Shown piece by piece: positions 1 to 8,779 of a DNA stretch of 64,000 nt (the first letter of the stretch is position 1; each line of letters starts with the position of its first letter). Source of the DNA: G965227875 sp965227875 (GTDB lineage: Bacteria > Pseudomonadota > Alphaproteobacteria > Rhizobiales > JAJFHC01); assembly GCA_965227875.1 (NCBI GenBank), contig OZ245783.1:3348001-3412000 (forward strand), given 5' to 3'. The position numbers were made by a program, and so were the translations under genes. The notes beneath the pieces are model-generated. The model was not told the origin of the DNA. It searched no databases and worked only from the letters and a program-made list of their open reading frames with translations.

Positions 1-140
1 TTCACAAGTCCGACATCACAAGCAGGCGCGAGGTAAACCTGTTGCGCAGGGACCTGCCCGAAGACCTGTCGGACAAGACCATGGTGTGGTCGCATATCGA
101 ATCCACCGACGACTCGGTGCTGGTCGGCAGCAAGTTCTGA
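1..140 (+). CDS. 3' end of an unidentified protein-coding gene
   Basis: An open frame enters from the left edge and stops with TGA at 138-140. It gives the last 45 residues of a protein, rich in charged residues (RREVNLLRRDLPEDL) and ending in VLVGSKF. Codon use is GC-rich at third positions like its neighbours, which supports a real coding end. Too little is present to name a family. Confidence 0.5.
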   Translation, partial: HKSDITSRREVNLLRRDLPEDLSDKTMVWSHIESTDDSVLVGSKF

Positions 141-208
141 GAGCCATCCACCCGGAAAGGTGGCGGGCTGGACATCCGGGCCCATGAGGCCTGCCGTTTC
201 GTGAAACT

Positions 209-218
209 ATGGTTAACC
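209..218. promoter_or_regulatory. possible CtrA half-site upstream of the GGDEF-EAL gene
   Basis: ATGGTTAA, the complement of the alphaproteobacterial CtrA half-site TTAACCAT, lies about 125 bases before the c-di-GMP gene. A second TTAA-rich inverted repeat (CTTAA at 245-249, TTAAG at 260-264) follows. Cell-cycle control of c-di-GMP genes by CtrA is common in this class, but an eight-base match is weak evidence. Confidence 0.25.
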
Positions 219-341
219 GACGATCAGCCGCGCCTAAGCGAAATCTTAAGCACCCTGAATTAAGGTTTGCGTGAACAATTTTGCCACGTTCGGCAAGGAA
301 ACCTGCCGCGCGGGGCGGGGGCAAACAGGAATTCGGGGTTC

Positions 342-3011
342 ATGGCGTCGTTCAGTGCCATCGCCAGACAGGTGGGTCATTGTCTTTTGCGGCCGGGACG
401 GCACGCTGCGGGGCTTGCTCTGGCCGTCGTGGTCGTGTGCGCGCTTTATGCCGACTACCAGAATCGCGTCCTGTTCAAGCAGGGCCTGCGAAGCGACGTC
501 CGCGACGAACTCTCGGACCTGCGCGCCGGCCTCGAAGCAGCCCTGAACAGCAACATCCAGCTGCTGCACGGTCTGATCGCGGTCATCCAGACCGAACCGG
601 ACATGGACAGCCAGCGGTACGCGCAGATCACCGGCGGCCTTTTCAATGCGGAAAACCAGTTGCGCAACGTGGCGGCCGCACCCGGACTGGTCATCACGAA
701 CACCTATCCGCTCAAGGGCAACGAGGCGATCATCGGGATCGACTATCGCAATGTCGAAACCCAGCGTGACGCCGTGTTCCGGGCGCGCGACACGCGCAAT
801 CTCGTTCTCGCCGGTCCGGTCGATCTCATTCAGGGCGGACAGGGGTTCATCGCCCGCTTCCCCGTTTTCATCGAACATCCGGACCGGACCGAGACCTTCT
901 GGGGCATCGTCGCGGCCGTGATCGACGTCGAAAGCCTGTACCGCAAGGCCGGGCTGCGCGATCGCGATCTGACGATCGAGGTCGCGTTGAACGGCGCAGA
1001 CGGAACGGGTGCGGCGGGCGCACGGTTTTTCGGCTCGGCCGACGTCCTTGCCTCCGAACCGGTCGTGGAACAAGTGATCCTGCCGAACGGTACGTGGCAG
1101 ATCGCGGCAATCCCCAAAGGGGGCTGGGACAGGACGCCCGACAATACATGGCTCGTCTGGCTGTTCGCCCTGATCGCGGGATCTCTCATCGTCGTGCCCG
1201 TGGCGATATCGCAGAAACTCTACGGCGAACGGCTCAAGACGGTGGCGAAACTCAAGGCGCGGGAAGCCGATCTCGAACGCCTGTCGCATCGTCTCGAACT
1301 CGCCCTCGACACGTCGCAGGTCGGCGTCTGGGAGCACAACGTCGAAACCGGCCGGCTCGACTGGGACGACCGGGTGAAGGAACTCTTCGGCGTACCTGCC
1401 GATACCGAGGTCAGGGACACAAGCACCTGGCGCAAGACCCTTCATCCCGAAGATGCGGCAAAGGCCATTGCCGAGTTCGAAGGTTGTATCAGCACGGGAA
1501 GCCGCATCGACAGCGAATTCAGGATCGTGCTGCCCGGTGGCCGTGAACGGACGTTGCGCGCGATCGGCGCCTTTTTCAATGACAATGACGGCCGACGGGT
1601 CGTCGGCGTGAACTGGGACGTTTCCCAGGAAGCGGAACTGCGGTCCCGCCTCGAGCGGGAAAGGCGAAACGCGGAGATGCGCAGCACCCAGCTCGAGTGG
1701 GCCCGCGCGATGATGGAGCACAACTCGCTTCACGATTCCCTGACCGGCCTGCCCAACAGGCGCTATCTCGATCATGTCCTCGACGAGATCGGCAAGAAAG
1801 ATGCGGACAGCATCCGGGATGTCGCCCTGCTTCACATCGATCTGGACAGATTCAAGCAGATCAACGACACACTCGGTCATGCCGCGGGCGACGCCACACT
1901 CGTGCATACCGCGGGTGTGCTGAGTTCGAACGTGACGTCCGACGATTTCGTCGCACGGGTCGGCGGCGACGAGTTCGTGATCCTGTCCCGTAGCCGCCCT
2001 ACCGACGAGGAACTGTCGGAGCTTGCGGGACGGATCGTCGACAGCATGCGCGCGCCGGCGATTTACGAGGAACACGAATGCCGATCCGGGGTCAGCATCG
2101 GGATCGCGACATGGCGCGAAGGTGAATCCGTTCGTGACATGCTCGTCAATGCCGACATTGCGCTCTACCGGGCCAAACGACGCGGACGAAACCGTTTCGA
2201 GTATTTCACCCAATCCCTGCATGCCGACATCGTCCGCACCAAACGTTTGGCGGACGACATCCTGAACGGTCTGGAGCGCAACGAGTTCTTCCCCGTGTTC
2301 CAGCCTCAGTTCGACGCACAGACGCTCGATCTTGTGGGCGTCGAGGCGTTGATCCGCTGGCAGCATCCGACCGAAGGCCTCCTGACGCCGGATCGATTTC
2401 TGAAGACGGCAGAGGATCTGAATGTCGTTTCCGCCCTCGACCGGCTGATCCTCAAGGAGTCCCTGTGGCAGCGCACCCGCTGGGCGGCGGCCGGGGTCCA
2501 GGTTCCCAAACTGTCGGTGAACGTGTCCTTCAGTCGTCTCCATGACGAAAACCTGATCGAGAGCGTCGACGATCTCGACATCGAACCGGGATCGGTGTCC
2601 TTCGAACTCCTGGAATCGATATTCCTGGACGACGGCGATGACGTCGTGCTGGACAACATCCGCAAGCTGGAAGCCCGGGGCATCGACGTCGAGATCGACG
2701 ATTTCGGGACTGGGTATGCGTCGATCGTCAGCCTGCTTCAGCTCAATCCGCGCCGCCTCAAGATCGACCGCCAGTTGATCGATCCGATCGTGGTGTCTCC
2801 CAACCAGCGCCAGCTTGTCTCGTCGATCATCGAAATCGGGCGTTCCCTGGGAATCGAGGTCGTCGGCGAGGGTGTCGAGACGATGGAACACGCGCGGCTG
2901 CTTGGCCGCATGGGCTGCGACATCCTGCAGGGCTACGCTTTGTCGCGACCGATGCCGTCCCACGAACTCCTCGGTTTCCTTTCCAGGGAATCCTGGCGCG
3001 AGGCCTCGTGA
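342..3011 (+). CDS. membrane CHASE-PAS-GGDEF-EAL c-di-GMP turnover protein
   Basis: A bifunctional-looking c-di-GMP enzyme of 889 residues. A first membrane helix (about 17-37) is followed by a periplasmic CHASE-type sensor domain (about 50-250) and a second helix near 268-290. Then come a PAS domain (about 315-430), a GGDEF domain with intact VGGDEF near residue 541, and an EAL domain with GVEALIRW near 667 and IDDFGTGYASI further on. Both catalytic signatures are intact, so it may make and degrade c-di-GMP, or one domain may act as a GTP sensor. ATG at 342 was chosen over an upstream TTG because AGGA precedes it and the first helix then sits at the N-terminus. It stands alone, with a stem-loop after its stop. 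Confidence 0.93.
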   Translation: MASFSAIARQVGHCLLRPGRHAAGLALAVVVVCALYADYQNRVLFKQGLRSDVRDELSDLRAGLEAALNSNIQLLHGLIAVIQTEPDMDSQRYAQITGGLFNAENQLRNVAAAPGLVITNTYPLKGNEAIIGIDYRNVETQRDAVFRARDTRNLVLAGPVDLIQGGQGFIARFPVFIEHPDRTETFWGIVAAVIDVESLYRKAGLRDRDLTIEVALNGADGTGAAGARFFGSADVLASEPVVEQVILPNGTWQIAAIPKGGWDRTPDNTWLVWLFALIAGSLIVVPVAISQKLYGERLKTVAKLKAREADLERLSHRLELALDTSQVGVWEHNVETGRLDWDDRVKELFGVPADTEVRDTSTWRKTLHPEDAAKAIAEFEGCISTGSRIDSEFRIVLPGGRERTLRAIGAFFNDNDGRRVVGVNWDVSQEAELRSRLERERRNAEMRSTQLEWARAMMEHNSLHDSLTGLPNRRYLDHVLDEIGKKDADSIRDVALLHIDLDRFKQINDTLGHAAGDATLVHTAGVLSSNVTSDDFVARVGGDEFVILSRSRPTDEELSELAGRIVDSMRAPAIYEEHECRSGVSIGIATWREGESVRDMLVNADIALYRAKRRGRNRFEYFTQSLHADIVRTKRLADDILNGLERNEFFPVFQPQFDAQTLDLVGVEALIRWQHPTEGLLTPDRFLKTAEDLNVVSALDRLILKESLWQRTRWAAAGVQVPKLSVNVSFSRLHDENLIESVDDLDIEPGSVSFELLESIFLDDGDDVVLDNIRKLEARGIDVEIDDFGTGYASIVSLLQLNPRRLKIDRQLIDPIVVSPNQRQLVSSIIEIGRSLGIEVVGEGVETMEHARLLGRMGCDILQGYALSRPMPSHELLGFLSRESWREAS

Positions 3012-3014
3012 GTC

Positions 3015-3030
3015 CCGCCGCTTGCGGCGG
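3015..3030 (+). terminator. stem-loop after the c-di-GMP gene
   Basis: CCGCCG-CTTG-CGGCGG forms a perfect six-pair hairpin four bases after the stop codon. No T-run follows, so it could be a weak terminator or an mRNA-end stabiliser. Confidence 0.35.
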
Positions 3031-3090
3031 CCGTTCAAATCATCCACGATCATAGGCACGACGTTTCCTTCTCACTCGTGGTGTCGTGCC

Positions 3091-4047
3091 ATGTCCGCCA
3101 TGCTCCCCGTAATCGATATTGCCCGGATCGATCGCTCCCCCGAGAGCCTGGAGGAGACGGCGTCACGGATCTCCGAGGCGACGGCGCGGAGCGGCTTCTT
3201 CTACCTGGCCGGCCACGGAATTCCCGAAACGGTCATCGCCGATCTGCGGGACAGGCAGCGCGCGTTTTTCGACTTGCCCGCAGGCGAGAAGAGCGGCATT
3301 GCCATCAACCAGGTCAACCGGGGATACCTCGGTCCCGGCGCGGCGCGCATGCACGGTGCGGAGCACACCGACATCAAGGAGGTGTTCTTCTGGGGACAGG
3401 AGCTCGCAGCCGACGATCCCGACCTGCTTGCCGGACGCGCCATGTGCGGGCCGAACCGGTGGCCGGACCGGCCCGACGGTTTTCGTGAGGCGGTCCTTGC
3501 CTATCATGAAGCGGTGCGCCGGGCGGGAGACCGGGTCCTGCGGGCCATGGCCGTAAGCCTCGGGGCTCGCGAGGATTTCTTCCGGCCCTATTACGAGCGC
3601 GCCATGCTGCGAGGCCAGCTTATCCATTACCCGGCGCCGCCAGAGGATGTTCCCGAGAGCCAGTTCGGTGTGGCGCCTCATTCGGACTTCGGATGCATCA
3701 CGCTGCTTCTGCAGGAAACGCCCGGCCTCGAGGTGCTTATGAAAGACGGCGAATGGGCGCCCGCGCCGCCGGTCGAAGGCACGCTTGTCGTGAACATCGG
3801 AGATCTTCTGGAACGCTGGAGCAATCTCCGGCTGCCGTCGACGAAGCACCGGGTGCGAAACACCACGGGAGCGGGACGGTACTCGATCGCGATGTTCTAT
3901 GACCCGAGCCCGGCTGCCGTCGTGGATCCGGGCGACCTGCTTCCGGACGTGGAGCGCAAGTTCGAGCCGATCGAGGCCGCGGACTACATCATGTCACGCA
4001 ACCGGGGCGCCTTCGCCCACTACAAGCCCCAGGCGAATATCCGATAA
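3091..4047 (+). CDS. 2OG-Fe(II) oxygenase, isopenicillin N synthase family
   Basis: A 318-residue non-haem iron dioxygenase of the isopenicillin N synthase / DIOX family. The N-terminal DIOX_N region holds FYLAGHGIPE. The C-terminal double-stranded beta-helix carries the iron ligands HSD in APHSDFGCITLL and the distal H in KHRVRN, and RYSIAMF supplies the RxS that binds 2-oxoglutarate. Substrate cannot be told. It stands alone, about 80 bases after the c-di-GMP gene. A second member of the same family sits at 39159-40145 and shares the GGARM/GAARM...DIKE/DLKE...WG segment, so the two are paralogues with probably different substrates. Confidence 0.9.
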   Translation: MSAMLPVIDIARIDRSPESLEETASRISEATARSGFFYLAGHGIPETVIADLRDRQRAFFDLPAGEKSGIAINQVNRGYLGPGAARMHGAEHTDIKEVFFWGQELAADDPDLLAGRAMCGPNRWPDRPDGFREAVLAYHEAVRRAGDRVLRAMAVSLGAREDFFRPYYERAMLRGQLIHYPAPPEDVPESQFGVAPHSDFGCITLLLQETPGLEVLMKDGEWAPAPPVEGTLVVNIGDLLERWSNLRLPSTKHRVRNTTGAGRYSIAMFYDPSPAAVVDPGDLLPDVERKFEPIEAADYIMSRNRGAFAHYKPQANIR

Positions 4048-4136
4048 AACCAGTCATATAACTGTTGCTGGTTTGCACCACATAACTGGTGTATTACAGG
4101 CACACTATTGCCGGGGGCTTTGTATGGGGCGGCAAT

Positions 4137-5033
4137 GTGAACTCGATTGTATTCTGGCTGTTCGTCTGTTTCGTGCTGCTGGCGCTCGTCGTCGGCGGGA
4201 TTGTCTGGGTTCGCGGACTTTTGAAACGGGATGAACCGGAAGGCATGGGCGAGGAACCGGCCGCCGGCCGGCGGGAGGCGCGTGCGCCCGGCCCGATGCC
4301 TGGGCAGGGCCGGAACAGACGCAAAGGCGTGCCGGCGCGTCGCGATGCCGATGGGCCCGCCGAACACCGTCAACCGGCGAGGGGCATGGGGCAGCGAAGC
4401 CCTCGTCGAGATCCCGAAAGACGGCCCGAACCCCGGGAGCCGGAACGTGCCGAGAGGGTGCGCAGGGAACCGGTCCGTGAGGCCGAAGCCAGACGGCGAA
4501 AGCCGCGGATGCCCTCGAAACCACCGGAGAACCATGAAACCGCCAGCGAGGACAAGTGGCCCCGATCAGGACGGATCGATACCGGCGAACGCGCCTCCGG
4601 CCGTCGACGCCTGCGCGATGATCTTGCGGATATCGGCGGCACACCGGGTACGGTCACGGCCGGACAGCAGATCGTGATCCGCTCGTTGCTGGGAAAACCC
4701 GCGCCGGAATGGATGTCCCAACAGCAGGCCGCCGCCCTGCTCAGCGCGCGGTATTGTGCGGAAAACATCCTCAACGACGTGCTCGACACCCACGGGCGGT
4801 ATTTCGTCGAACCGGAAATCCTGCGGCGCATGGTCTTCGCCATCGTCGCGGATCACGAGGTCCGCGACGAGGTCATGCGATGGGAAGCCGAGGCGACGCT
4901 CGATTCCAATGGCAACCCGGTCTACCGCACACGCAACCGGGAAGTGGTTCGGCTGATCGAGAACCATGCCAGGAAACTTCTGGCGCGGCCCGAGCGACAG
5001 AACGGACCGGAACTCGCCGGAGACGAAAGATAG
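4137..5033 (+). CDS. membrane-anchored protein with long Arg/Pro/Glu-rich linker
   Basis: I do not recognise this protein of about 298 residues. It begins with one strong hydrophobic helix (IVFWLFVCFVLLALVVGGIVW). A linker of about 140 residues dominated by R, E, P and G follows, with hardly any hydrophobic residues. A C-terminal segment of about 110 residues looks folded (LLGKPAPEWMSQQQAAALL onward, mixed helices). The start is uncertain: GTG at 4137 has GGGG seven bases upstream and puts the helix at the N-terminus; an upstream GTG at 4089 is possible. It looks like a single-pass inner-membrane protein holding a cytoplasmic domain away from the membrane. It converges on the AhpD-like gene across a hairpin. 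Confidence 0.65.
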   Translation: MNSIVFWLFVCFVLLALVVGGIVWVRGLLKRDEPEGMGEEPAAGRREARAPGPMPGQGRNRRKGVPARRDADGPAEHRQPARGMGQRSPRRDPERRPEPREPERAERVRREPVREAEARRRKPRMPSKPPENHETASEDKWPRSGRIDTGERASGRRRLRDDLADIGGTPGTVTAGQQIVIRSLLGKPAPEWMSQQQAAALLSARYCAENILNDVLDTHGRYFVEPEILRRMVFAIVADHEVRDEVMRWEAEATLDSNGNPVYRTRNREVVRLIENHARKLLARPERQNGPELAGDER

Positions 5034-5063
5034 CCGGCCGGAAATCCGAAAACCGGTCATGTG

Positions 5064-5096
5064 GACGTCCGGCAGATGCCGTGTCCGCCGGACGTC
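5064..5096. terminator. 10-bp inverted repeat between convergent genes
   Basis: GACGTCCGGC and GCCGGACGTC form a perfect ten-pair stem with a 13-base loop in the 71-base gap between two convergent genes. The position suggests a bidirectional terminator, although the flanking T-content is poor. Confidence 0.5.
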
Positions 5097-5104
5097 TTCT
5101 GTAT

Positions 5105-5647
5105 TCACGCGGCGCGCGCTGCTCTTTGCGGAAAGTCGATGTCGGTGCCCGCGACATGGTTCAGGTAGTTCGTGAAGATGTTGGCCACCACGTTTGCCGT
5201 CACTTCCACGATTTCCGCTTCGCTCAGCCCCCGGGACTTCGCTTCTTCCAGCGTATCGTCGGAGACGAACCCGCGGGTCTCCACGATTTCCCGGGCGAGG
5301 GTGAGAATTGCCGAGAGTTTGGGGTCGGACGAGCGGCCCGCCAGGTGATCGGCGATCTGCGGCTCGTCCACCTTCAGGTTTGCCGAAATCGCGGCATGGG
5401 CAGAGGCGCAGTAGTCGCAGCCGTTGACGCCGGCCACCGCAAGGGCGATCGCCTCTCGGGTCCGTGCCGAGAACGATCCGCCGGCGAGCGATTCGTTCAC
5501 GCCGAGCAGGGCCTGAAGGACGGCCGGCTGGTTTGCCGCCACACGATAGAGATTGGGCACCATACCGATCTTGCCGCGGATCGCGGCGAAAAGGCCGGCG
5601 GCGTCTTCGGTGGCGTCATTGTCTGAGATCTGTGTAATCCGGGACAT
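5105..5647 (-). CDS. AhpD-like carboxymuconolactone decarboxylase family protein
   Basis: A 180-residue member of the AhpD/carboxymuconolactone decarboxylase superfamily. The redox motif CDYCASAH holds both cysteines and the following histidine of alkylhydroperoxidase-type members, inside the all-helical core (about 60-100). It is probably a cytosolic thiol peroxidase or disulfide reductase, although many family members have no known substrate. AAGGA lies six bases before the ATG. The small SPW-like membrane protein gene lies upstream on the same strand about 60 bases away, so the two may be cotranscribed. Confidence 0.85.
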   Translation of the reverse strand: MSRITQISDNDATEDAAGLFAAIRGKIGMVPNLYRVAANQPAVLQALLGVNESLAGGSFSARTREAIALAVAGVNGCDYCASAHAAISANLKVDEPQIADHLAGRSSDPKLSAILTLAREIVETRGFVSDDTLEEAKSRGLSEAEIVEVTANVVANIFTNYLNHVAGTDIDFPQRAARAA

Positions 5648-5708
5648 GGTTTTTCCTTGTCGTTGAGGGTTGTGTGTCCGTCTCCTGCGGACAGGAGTGG
5701 GTGGAGGC

Positions 5709-6077
5709 TCAGGCGAGCGAGATGCGGCGCTCTGGCCTGTGAAGGGCGATGACCGTTACGACGGCTGCGCCGTTGATCCAGTAGAAGGCCGCGTCCAGGC
5801 CTGTGAACCCGAACAGGACGGGCGCGGCGAGAAAGACGAGGCCGACCATCAGGTCCACGGCAAGGTGAACCGGATAGGGCACGACCCTGAGCACGCCGAA
5901 CTGGTGGTCGGTCAGCAGGGTCAGGATGAAGGCGGCGACGCCGGTCACGACCGACAGCCAGAGTGCCGCCGGGTTGCTCTGGCCCAGACCGAGGATGAAC
6001 GGCAGCGTCATCAGGGCAAGGGCGACAGGATAGTCGAGCCAGGCATGGATGGACCTGGAAACAAAGCGAAAGGGCAT
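5709..6077 (-). CDS. small four-helix membrane protein, SPW-repeat-like
   Basis: A 122-residue protein with four hydrophobic helices and short loops. It resembles the SPW-repeat family of small membrane proteins (ALWLSVVTGVAAFILTLLTD and the WLDYP start of the first helix). The function of that family is unknown. ATG at 6077 is preferred over the adjacent in-frame GTG because GGAG lies eight bases before it. It precedes the AhpD-like gene in the same direction. Confidence 0.7.
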   Translation of the reverse strand: MPFRFVSRSIHAWLDYPVALALMTLPFILGLGQSNPAALWLSVVTGVAAFILTLLTDHQFGVLRVVPYPVHLAVDLMVGLVFLAAPVLFGFTGLDAAFYWINGAAVVTVIALHRPERRISLA

Positions 6078-6104
6078 CACGGGTACTCCGTAGGAATGAA
6101 TATG

Positions 6105-6126
6105 CGGCCGGCGTCCTGTCCGGCCG
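6105..6126 (-). terminator. GC hairpin downstream of the GST gene
   Basis: CGGCCGG-N8-CCGGCCG is a seven-pair stem between the GST gene and the SPW-like gene, both on the minus strand. It could end GST transcription or lie in the leader of the next gene. No T-run is seen. The rest of the 6127-6286 gap shows nothing I can name. Confidence 0.35.
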
Positions 6127-6286
6127 TGCCTGGCATGTGATGCCGCAACGAAAGTTTATCCATTGCAGAAAGATCGGAAAAATATGCTGATCGTACAAAA
6201 GTGGGATTGGAAATCGAACGTACGCAAAAAATTCCCGTCGCCTGCCGGTCCGTCGGGCGCCCAAGGCGGTTCAGGTCCAGTCATAA

Positions 6287-6973
6287 TCAGGAGGCCAGGG
6301 GAATTCCGGGCATTCGCCGGGCCAGTTCGCCGCCACGGTCGCGGAGGAATGCGTCGAGGTCCCTGCCGTATCCCTCGTGGACCGCATTGGCCACGGAAGG
6401 TCGCCGTGAAAGATTTCGCCGCCAGTCCGCCGTTCGCGGCAACCCGCTCAGCACACCGAAATCGGCAATAAGGTCGAACCTGTCGAAATAGCGGAAGACC
6501 GGCCCGAAGGCCGCATCCACGAGGCTGAAACCATCCCCGTCGAACCATGGGCCGTCGCCCAGTTCCGCTTCGACGCGAAGGAACATGCCGCGAAGCGTCT
6601 CGGTTGCCTGCTCGAAATCCCGTGGTGACCGGGCGGCATAGAACCGCGCGATGGCGCCGAGAATGGCGGATCCGAACTCGATCCAGGCCCTGTGGCGGGC
6701 TCGCCTGAGCGGGTCTCCGGGATGGAGGGCCGGAGAATGCGTATCCTCGAGATACTCGAGGATCACGCTGGATTCGAAGAGGGTTTCCCGGCGTTTATTG
6801 TCTTCGACCAGAAGCAGGGGGACCTTGCCGAGGGGCGATATCTCGCGAAACCAGTCGGGCCGGTCGGCGAGATTCACGGACCGGCGGTCGGACGCCACGC
6901 GCTTTTCGCTCAGTGATATGACCGCGCGCTGGACATAGGGGCAAAGGGAATGGCTGACGAGTGTCAAGTTCAT
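6287..6973 (-). CDS. glutathione S-transferase family protein
   Basis: A 228-residue cytosolic GST. The N-terminal thioredoxin-like domain starts with LVSHSLCPYVQR (the CPxxQR active-site pattern of omega-like or bacterial Cys-GSTs), then has PLGKVPLLL (cis-proline) and FESSVILEYLED (glutathione-binding ES). The helical C-terminal domain fills residues about 90-215. A Cys active site suggests thiol-transfer or reductive deglutathionylation. It is divergent from a MarR regulator, with two copies of a candidate operator between them, so it is probably that regulator's target. GGAGA lies seven bases before the ATG. Confidence 0.9.
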   Translation of the reverse strand: MNLTLVSHSLCPYVQRAVISLSEKRVASDRRSVNLADRPDWFREISPLGKVPLLLVEDNKRRETLFESSVILEYLEDTHSPALHPGDPLRRARHRAWIEFGSAILGAIARFYAARSPRDFEQATETLRGMFLRVEAELGDGPWFDGDGFSLVDAAFGPVFRYFDRFDLIADFGVLSGLPRTADWRRNLSRRPSVANAVHEGYGRDLDAFLRDRGGELARRMPGIPLAS

Positions 6974-6987
6974 GGTGTTTCTCCATA

Positions 6988-7057
6988 TAAATGCAGATGC
7001 ATATAATTAAGCTGTAATCAGCCGTGAAATATGTCAATGTATATGCAATTACATTTA
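6988..7057. promoter_or_regulatory. paired candidate MarR operators between GST and marR
   Basis: The motif ATATGCA-N4-CATTTA occurs at 7041-7057 on the plus strand and again, inverted, at 6988-7004 on the minus strand. The centres are 53 bases apart, close to five helical turns. One copy lies just before the GST start and the other just before the MarR start. This is what a MarR dimer repressing both divergent genes would leave. Confidence 0.6.
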
Positions 7058-7076
7058 AGTGATTGCTGGAGACGCC

Positions 7077-7505
7077 ATGGACTTGCCCGAAAGAACGATC
7101 GATGCCTGGGCACGGCTGCTGAGGGTGTCGCAGAGCGCGTTGGCCCGTGTCGAGAGCCGACTGGCAAATGAAGGTTTTCCGCCGCTTTCCTGGTACGACA
7201 TGCTTCTGGAACTGCGGCGCGCCGGCAAGGGCGGCCTTCGTCCTTTCGAACTGCAGCAGGAAATGCTTCTGGCGCAGTACAATCTGTCACGCCTCGCCGA
7301 CCGGGTCGTTCGCGCCGGCTACGCCAGGCGCATGCCGTGTCCGCAGGACGGACGCGGGTCGGTTCTGGAGATAACGGTCGCGGGGCGGGAACTGCTCGAC
7401 CGGATGTGGCCGGCCTACCGGGCGGCCATCGCCGATGCGTTCGCGGACCGTCTCACGGGCCGTGACATTTCGGATCTGCTGAGGGTGCTGGGCCGGCTGG
7501 AGTGA
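7077..7505 (+). CDS. MarR family transcriptional regulator
   Basis: A 142-residue winged-helix regulator of the MarR family. The recognition region QQEMLLAQYNLSRLADRVVRAGYARR is followed by the wing QDGRGSVLEITVAGREL, which has the DxR...T-x2-G pattern of the family. ATG at 7077 is preferred because GGAGA ends five bases before it. It probably represses itself and the divergent GST gene and is released by an electrophile or aromatic ligand; that role is inferred from gene order. Confidence 0.9.
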   Translation: MDLPERTIDAWARLLRVSQSALARVESRLANEGFPPLSWYDMLLELRRAGKGGLRPFELQQEMLLAQYNLSRLADRVVRAGYARRMPCPQDGRGSVLEITVAGRELLDRMWPAYRAAIADAFADRLTGRDISDLLRVLGRLE

Positions 7506-7523
7506 GGCCGCCGGCGGCGCCTG

Positions 7524-8546
7524 TCAGGCGAGAAGCTTGCCCAGCGCTTCGCACAACCGGTTGCCGGCCTCTTCGTCCACGTCGAGATGTGTCACGAGAC
7601 GGATCCTGCGGTCGGTAAAGGCGCCGACGATAATGTCCTGTTCCGCGAGCGCCCGCGTCACGTCACCCGCGCCGGGATAGCCCTCGGCGACGTCGAAGTA
7701 GACGATATTGGTCTCGACGGGGAGAACATGCGCGACGCCCGGCATGTCTTGCAGCCGCCCGGCGATACTCGCGGCAAGCGCGTGGTCGTCGGCGATCCGG
7801 TCGACATGATTGTCCAGGGCATAGAGGCAGGCCGCGGCGATGATGCCGGACTGGCGCATCGCACCGCCCCATTGTTGCTTGTAGCGCCACGCCTCCTCGA
7901 TGAACTCCCTGGTGCCGGCGAGAACCGCGCCCACCGGCGCGCCGAGACCCTTCGAAAAATCCACCCAGCAGGATGTGAACCGCCGCGTGAAGTCGCCAGG
8001 CGCGACACCCGCCGCCGCACAGGCGTTCATCAGGCGGGCGCCATCCATGTGTGTGGGAACGCCCCATGTGTCCGCTATGTCGGCCACGCTGTCGAGCGCG
8101 TCGCTGGGCCAGACGGCGCCGCCACCCAGATTGGCCGTCTGTTCGACGCAGATGAGGGCGGTATCGGGGTCGTACCGCGATGGCCCCCTGATGAACCCTT
8201 CGATATCCGCGCCGGTGTAAATGCCGTGGTTGCCCTCGACGGCACGGATCATGACGCCGCTCAGCGCGGCCGGTCCTCCACCCTCGAAATTGATGATGTG
8301 ACTGGTCGCCTCGCAGATCACCTCGTCGCCCGGACGGCAGTGGACGCGAATGGCGATCTCGTTGCACATCGTCCCCGACGGCAGGTAGACGGCCGCCTCC
8401 TTTTCCAGCATGTCCGCCACCCGCGCACAAAGGGCATTGGTCGTGGGATCCTCGCCTTTCTGCTCGTCGCCGACTTCGGCCTCGGCGATCGCACGGCGCA
8501 TCCCAGCCGTCGGTTTGGTCTTCGTATCGCTGTAGAAATCGAACAT
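7524..8546 (-). CDS. ltaE: low-specificity L-threonine aldolase
   Basis: A 340-residue PLP enzyme of fold type I that cleaves L-threonine and L-allo-threonine to glycine and acetaldehyde. Family landmarks are FYSDTKTKP near the start, GDEQKGEDP, the stacking region ATSHI, the Asp in THMDGARLMN and the Schiff-base lysine in DFSKGLGAPVG. Length is normal. AAGGA lies eight bases before the ATG. It converges with the MarR gene and appears to be a single transcription unit. Confidence 0.9.
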   Translation of the reverse strand: MFDFYSDTKTKPTAGMRRAIAEAEVGDEQKGEDPTTNALCARVADMLEKEAAVYLPSGTMCNEIAIRVHCRPGDEVICEATSHIINFEGGGPAALSGVMIRAVEGNHGIYTGADIEGFIRGPSRYDPDTALICVEQTANLGGGAVWPSDALDSVADIADTWGVPTHMDGARLMNACAAAGVAPGDFTRRFTSCWVDFSKGLGAPVGAVLAGTREFIEEAWRYKQQWGGAMRQSGIIAAACLYALDNHVDRIADDHALAASIAGRLQDMPGVAHVLPVETNIVYFDVAEGYPGAGDVTRALAEQDIIVGAFTDRRIRLVTHLDVDEEAGNRLCEALGKLLA

Positions 8547-8779
8547 GGGGAAATCCTTGAAACATCACGACAAAGTCTCGACAGCGAGGCTATTTGCGTT
8601 GGCCCGTTTGCGCAACGCGACTCCACGTCAAACCTCCAGTTTTGAATTATTCGATTTCTAAACTATTGAATTAATTGAATAAATTTTTGTTTTCCGCCGC
8701 ATTTTCGGTTGACGCCGCCGCCGCATTCAAATACCTGACTTTTGAAGTCGGCTAAAATGGCCGGCGCGGAGTGCAATAC
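8547..8779. other. AT-rich promoter region before the imelysin operon
   Basis: This gap separates the aldolase gene from the Cys-rich/imelysin operon. Between about 8640 and 8695 it turns strongly AT-rich. At 8640-8656 TTTTGAA-N3-TTCGATT partly matches the iron-control element TTTAGAA-N3-TTCTAAA bound by Irr in rhizobia-like alphaproteobacteria, and a half TTCTAAA follows. The match is partial, so iron control is a suggestion only. Confidence 0.3.

Noticed and set aside
246..3059. 937-codon open frame on the minus strand opposite the c-di-GMP gene
   Set aside because: It mirrors the plus-strand GGDEF-EAL gene codon for codon. The domain signatures all lie on the plus strand; long antisense frames are expected in GC-rich coding DNA.
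4048..4098. Repeats of the AACTG/CAGTT type after the first 2OG oxygenase gene
   Set aside because: The dyads are short and imperfect, and no T-run or spacing pattern supports a terminator or operator.
8640..8656. Firm call of an Irr iron-control element before the imelysin operon
   Set aside because: Only the left arm matches well. It is recorded as a weak candidate rather than a finding.
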